This document shows positions 58,324 to 60,417 of a stretch of 60,417 nucleotides of DNA, one piece after another. This DNA comes from Oscillospiraceae bacterium. GTDB lineage: Bacteria > Bacillota > Clostridia > Oscillospirales > Oscillospiraceae. The translations under genes and the position numbers were made by a program. The notes under the pieces were generated by a model, which was not told the DNA's origin, did no database searches, and saw nothing but the letters and a program-made list of their open reading frames with translations. The DNA lies in contig JAILNC010000085.1 in the NCBI GenBank assembly GCA_024691985.1, positions 1 to 60,417 of the forward strand. The letters are read 5' to 3'. Each line of letters starts with the position of its first letter. The stretch's first letter is position 1.

Positions 58324-59433
58324 ATGAAAAAACTCGTTGCACTGCTCCTGGCGCTGACCATGGTCTTCGCGCTGGCCGCCTGCGGCGGCAGCTCCGCCGC
58401 CCCTGCTGCGGCTCCCGCTGCGGCCCCCGCCGCCGACAAGCCCGCGGAAGCCGCTCCCGCCGCCCCCGCTGCGGACGACACCGTCTACACCCTGAACTTC
58501 TATCACATCTTTGCGGCAGAGGAAGCCGGCGGCCATGAGTCCCTGTGGATCAACAAGGCTGTGGCCGAGGTCGAAGAGAAGTCCGGCGGCCGTCTGAAGA
58601 TCAACGTCGAACCCGGCGGAACCATGGGCTCCGAGGAAGAGCTGATCCCGCAGGTCTTCTCCGGCGACCTTGACATGAGCCTCTCCGGCCCCTCCGTCTG
58701 GGGTACCGTCGGCGGTATTGACGCGATCGGCTGGTCCGAGCTTCCCTACGTTGTCGACAACTATCCCCAGATGAACGCCCTGGGCGAGGTCCTGCCCGAC
58801 CTGACCAACAAGCAGCTCGAGGAGGCCGGCATCGGCCTGTACTGTCTGGGCGCCATGAGCCAGGGCATCCGCTGCCTCTGCACGATCGAGAGCAAGCCCG
58901 TCCACAGCGTTGACGACTGCAAGGGCCTGAAGATCCGCGTCCCGCAGTCCGACGTCTACGTGGCGACCGTTGAAGGCTGGGGCTGCTCCGGCCAGACCAT
59001 GAGCTCCTCTCAGGTCATCACCGGCCTGACCAACGGCACCATCGACGGCCTCGAATCCGACCCCGCCTCCATCCTCGCCCGCGGCCAGCAGGAGGCCTTC
59101 CACTGGTATATCGAGACCTACCACATCGCCTCCCTGAACCTGCTGATGATCAACAAGGCCAACCTTGAGGCTCTGCCCGCCGACCTGCAGGAGATCCTGA
59201 TCTCCGTGTTTAAGGAGAAGTGCGTGGAGCAGTGCTATGACCGCGAGATCGTCAACAACAACCTGCTCGACGACATCAAGGCCGCCGGTGTCGAAGTCGT
59301 CTCTCTGGAGGATGACGTGTTCGCCGGCTTCAAAGAAGCCGATACCCCGTTCCGTGACAAGAAGATCGCCGAGTGGGGCGACGAGGCCATCTTCGAAGAG
59401 GCCCTCGCGTATGTCGCGGCCAACACGAAATAA
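58324..59433 (+). CDS. dctP: TRAP transporter solute-binding lipoprotein DctP
   Basis: 369 residues. Lipoprotein signal with lipobox LAAC near 17-20 and an Ala/Pro-rich linker to about residue 50. DctP fold: GGRLKINVEPGGTMGSEEELIPQV near 90 and LKIRVPQSDVY near 203, with the Arg that usually contacts a carboxylate ligand. So the substrate is probably a small organic or sugar acid. First gene of the dctPQM operon. Confidence 0.93.
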   Translation: MKKLVALLLALTMVFALAACGGSSAAPAAAPAAAPAADKPAEAAPAAPAADDTVYTLNFYHIFAAEEAGGHESLWINKAVAEVEEKSGGRLKINVEPGGTMGSEEELIPQVFSGDLDMSLSGPSVWGTVGGIDAIGWSELPYVVDNYPQMNALGEVLPDLTNKQLEEAGIGLYCLGAMSQGIRCLCTIESKPVHSVDDCKGLKIRVPQSDVYVATVEGWGCSGQTMSSSQVITGLTNGTIDGLESDPASILARGQQEAFHWYIETYHIASLNLLMINKANLEALPADLQEILISVFKEKCVEQCYDREIVNNNLLDDIKAAGVEVVSLEDDVFAGFKEADTPFRDKKIAEWGDEAIFEEALAYVAANTK

Positions 59434-59470
59434 TATTTCGGGAGAGTTTTGAACCATTAAATCTTACAGC

Positions 59471-59509
59471 CCCGGAGAGCCCAGTCCGGGCTCTCCGGGA
59501 CCGTTTTTT
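59471..59509 (+). terminator. attenuating terminator between dctP and dctQ
   Basis: CCCGGAGAGCCC and GGGCTCTCCGGG form a 12-bp stem with a five-base loop, followed by CC and six T. Partial read-through would give more binding protein than permease, as is common for binding-protein-dependent systems. Confidence 0.85.
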
Positions 59510-59568
59510 CCTGGCGGTGCAGCCGCCGTCCGACACTCCCCTACACTATTCAGAAGAGAGAATCGCCT

Positions 59569-60114
59569 ATGAAAAAATTCATACAGGTCTACTGCAAGAT
59601 CGACGATCTGGTCGCGACGATCATCAAGTGGTTCTGCGCGATCCTGCTGTTCACCATGATCTGCGTGTGCTTCGTCAATGTCGTAGGCCGCTATGTCTTC
59701 CATAATTCTTTCCGTGCGGCGGAGGAGATCGTCATTCTCTGCGCCGTCTGGGTCACCTGTGTCGGCGCCTCGCTGACCGCCCGCGCAGACGACCATGTGA
59801 CGCTGGATCTGCTCCAGGAGCTCATTAAAAGTCACAAGATACGCGCCGTCCTTTACGCCATCACGCGCTTCCTGGCCTGCTTCTTCCTCATCGCGCTGCT
59901 CCCGGCCGCCTTCAAGATGGTCCGGATCTATGCGCCGATGAAGCTGTCCGGCACGGGCTGGCACCAGTGGGTGCTGTACGACTCCTATATCGTCGGCTCC
60001 ATCGCGATGGTGCTGGGCTATCTGCGCATCACGCCGGGCAAGGTCATAGCCCTGTGGAACGGGACCGAGGAAAAATCGGAATATGAAAAGATCAACGAAG
60101 GGGAGGAGAAATAA
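59569..60114 (+). CDS. dctQ: TRAP transporter small permease DctQ
   Basis: 181 residues with four hydrophobic segments (about 17-40, 50-70, 90-118, 130-152). NVVGRYVFHNSFRAAEEIVILCAVWVTCVGASL near 38 is the DctQ signature. Its stop is 0 bp from the dctM start. The acidic C-terminal tail is cytoplasmic. Confidence 0.93.
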   Translation: MKKFIQVYCKIDDLVATIIKWFCAILLFTMICVCFVNVVGRYVFHNSFRAAEEIVILCAVWVTCVGASLTARADDHVTLDLLQELIKSHKIRAVLYAITRFLACFFLIALLPAAFKMVRIYAPMKLSGTGWHQWVLYDSYIVGSIAMVLGYLRITPGKVIALWNGTEEKSEYEKINEGEEK

Positions 60115-60417
60115 ATGTTAATCATCGCCTGTATTTCTCTCCTCGCGCTGATGCTGCTGGGCGTTCCCATCACCTTCTCCCTGTTGGGCGCGGGCTTCCT
60201 GGCCGTGGCCCTCGGCAATGGCGGTATCCAGATGTATATGAACTGCCGCGGTTTCATCAGCGGCGTCAACTCCTTCACCCTGATGGCCATCCCCTTCTTC
60301 ATGATCTCGGGCGCCATCATGAACCAGGGCGGCCTCTCGAAGCGCATCATCCAGTTCTGCTCCTCCCTGTTCTCCTGGCTGCGCGGCGGCGTCGGCATCG
60401 TGTGTGTAGCCGCCAAC
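60115..60417 (+). CDS. dctM: TRAP transporter large permease DctM (partial, off right edge)
   Basis: 101 codons visible from the ATG at 60115 behind GGGAGGAG. LLALMLLGVPITFSLLGAGFLAVAL and SFTLMAIPFFMISGAIMNQGGLSKRI are the start of the DctM inverted repeat. The gene continues beyond the window. Confidence 0.95.
   Translation, partial: MLIIACISLLALMLLGVPITFSLLGAGFLAVALGNGGIQMYMNCRGFISGVNSFTLMAIPFFMISGAIMNQGGLSKRIIQFCSSLFSWLRGGVGIVCVAAN

Overview
The window is high-GC and gene-dense and looks like a chromosomal segment of an endospore-forming member of the Clostridia, most likely an Oscillospiraceae-type gut anaerobe. The reasons are: SpoIIP, a SpoVB-type flippase, RqcP and HU; strong AGGAGG ribosome sites; sigma-A promoters with 17-bp spacers; abundant TRAP transporters; a double-cubane-cluster/YedF gene group; and intergenic palindromic repeats. 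I see no rRNA, tRNA, CRISPR array, transposase or phage gene. Both edges cut genes: a MotB/OmpA-like gene on the left and a TRAP large permease on the right.

Layout. 1-1.9 kb: a two-gene MotA/MotB-like ion-driven motor that continues off the left edge. 1.9-9.1 kb: oligoendopeptidase F, a LysM-GH18 spore-type glycosidase, a TerB-AAA+ ATPase and a GntR(YtrA)-controlled ABC operon. 9.1-16.3 kb: rqcP, hup, a SpoVB-type flippase, an FAD oxidoreductase, a zinc-ribbon/TPR/YD-repeat membrane protein and spoIIP. 16.4-22.5 kb: a MATE exporter, a BlaI repressor, a macrodomain-rhomboid-DUF523 operon and a Clp ATPase with an N-terminal zinc ribbon. 22.7-28 kb: a CvpA protein, the ecfA1-ecfA2-ecfT-truA operon and a methyltransferase. 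28-38.9 kb: a solute-binding lipoprotein, a beta-lactamase-fold protein, an amidohydrolase, a beta-CASP nuclease, a membrane pseudokinase with a C-type lectin domain, a GG-leader small protein, and an unusual amino-acid ABC transporter (half-duplicated binding modules fused to the permease, ATPase fused to a HATPase-like domain).

39-44 kb: a TAXI-type TRAP transporter with DUF1850 and a divergent LysR regulator. 44-50 kb: two double-cubane-cluster (2-hydroxyacyl-CoA dehydratase-like) proteins, one ATP-dependent activase, YedF, two DUF3343 Se/S-carrier-like proteins and a cysteine desulfurase-like enzyme, probably one redox and selenium/sulfur-transfer module. 50-52.3 kb: two COG0523 GTPases, one with a very long His/Asp/Cys tract and one fused to a YcgQ-like domain. 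52.7-60.4 kb: a divergent locus with two sn-glycerol-1-phosphate-dehydrogenase-like enzymes, a flavin reductase and a TIM-barrel-like protein facing a DeoR regulator and a DctPQM TRAP transporter. A shared ATGATAA motif in both promoter regions suggests common control and a catabolic pathway I cannot name.

Four families of short palindromic repeats fill the intergenic gaps. One (family A) lies directly at the stop codon of the upstream gene in 4 of 4 copies, always in the same orientation, and supplies the last codons of truA. Another (family B) is flanked on both sides by duplicated terminator hairpins in two of its four copies.
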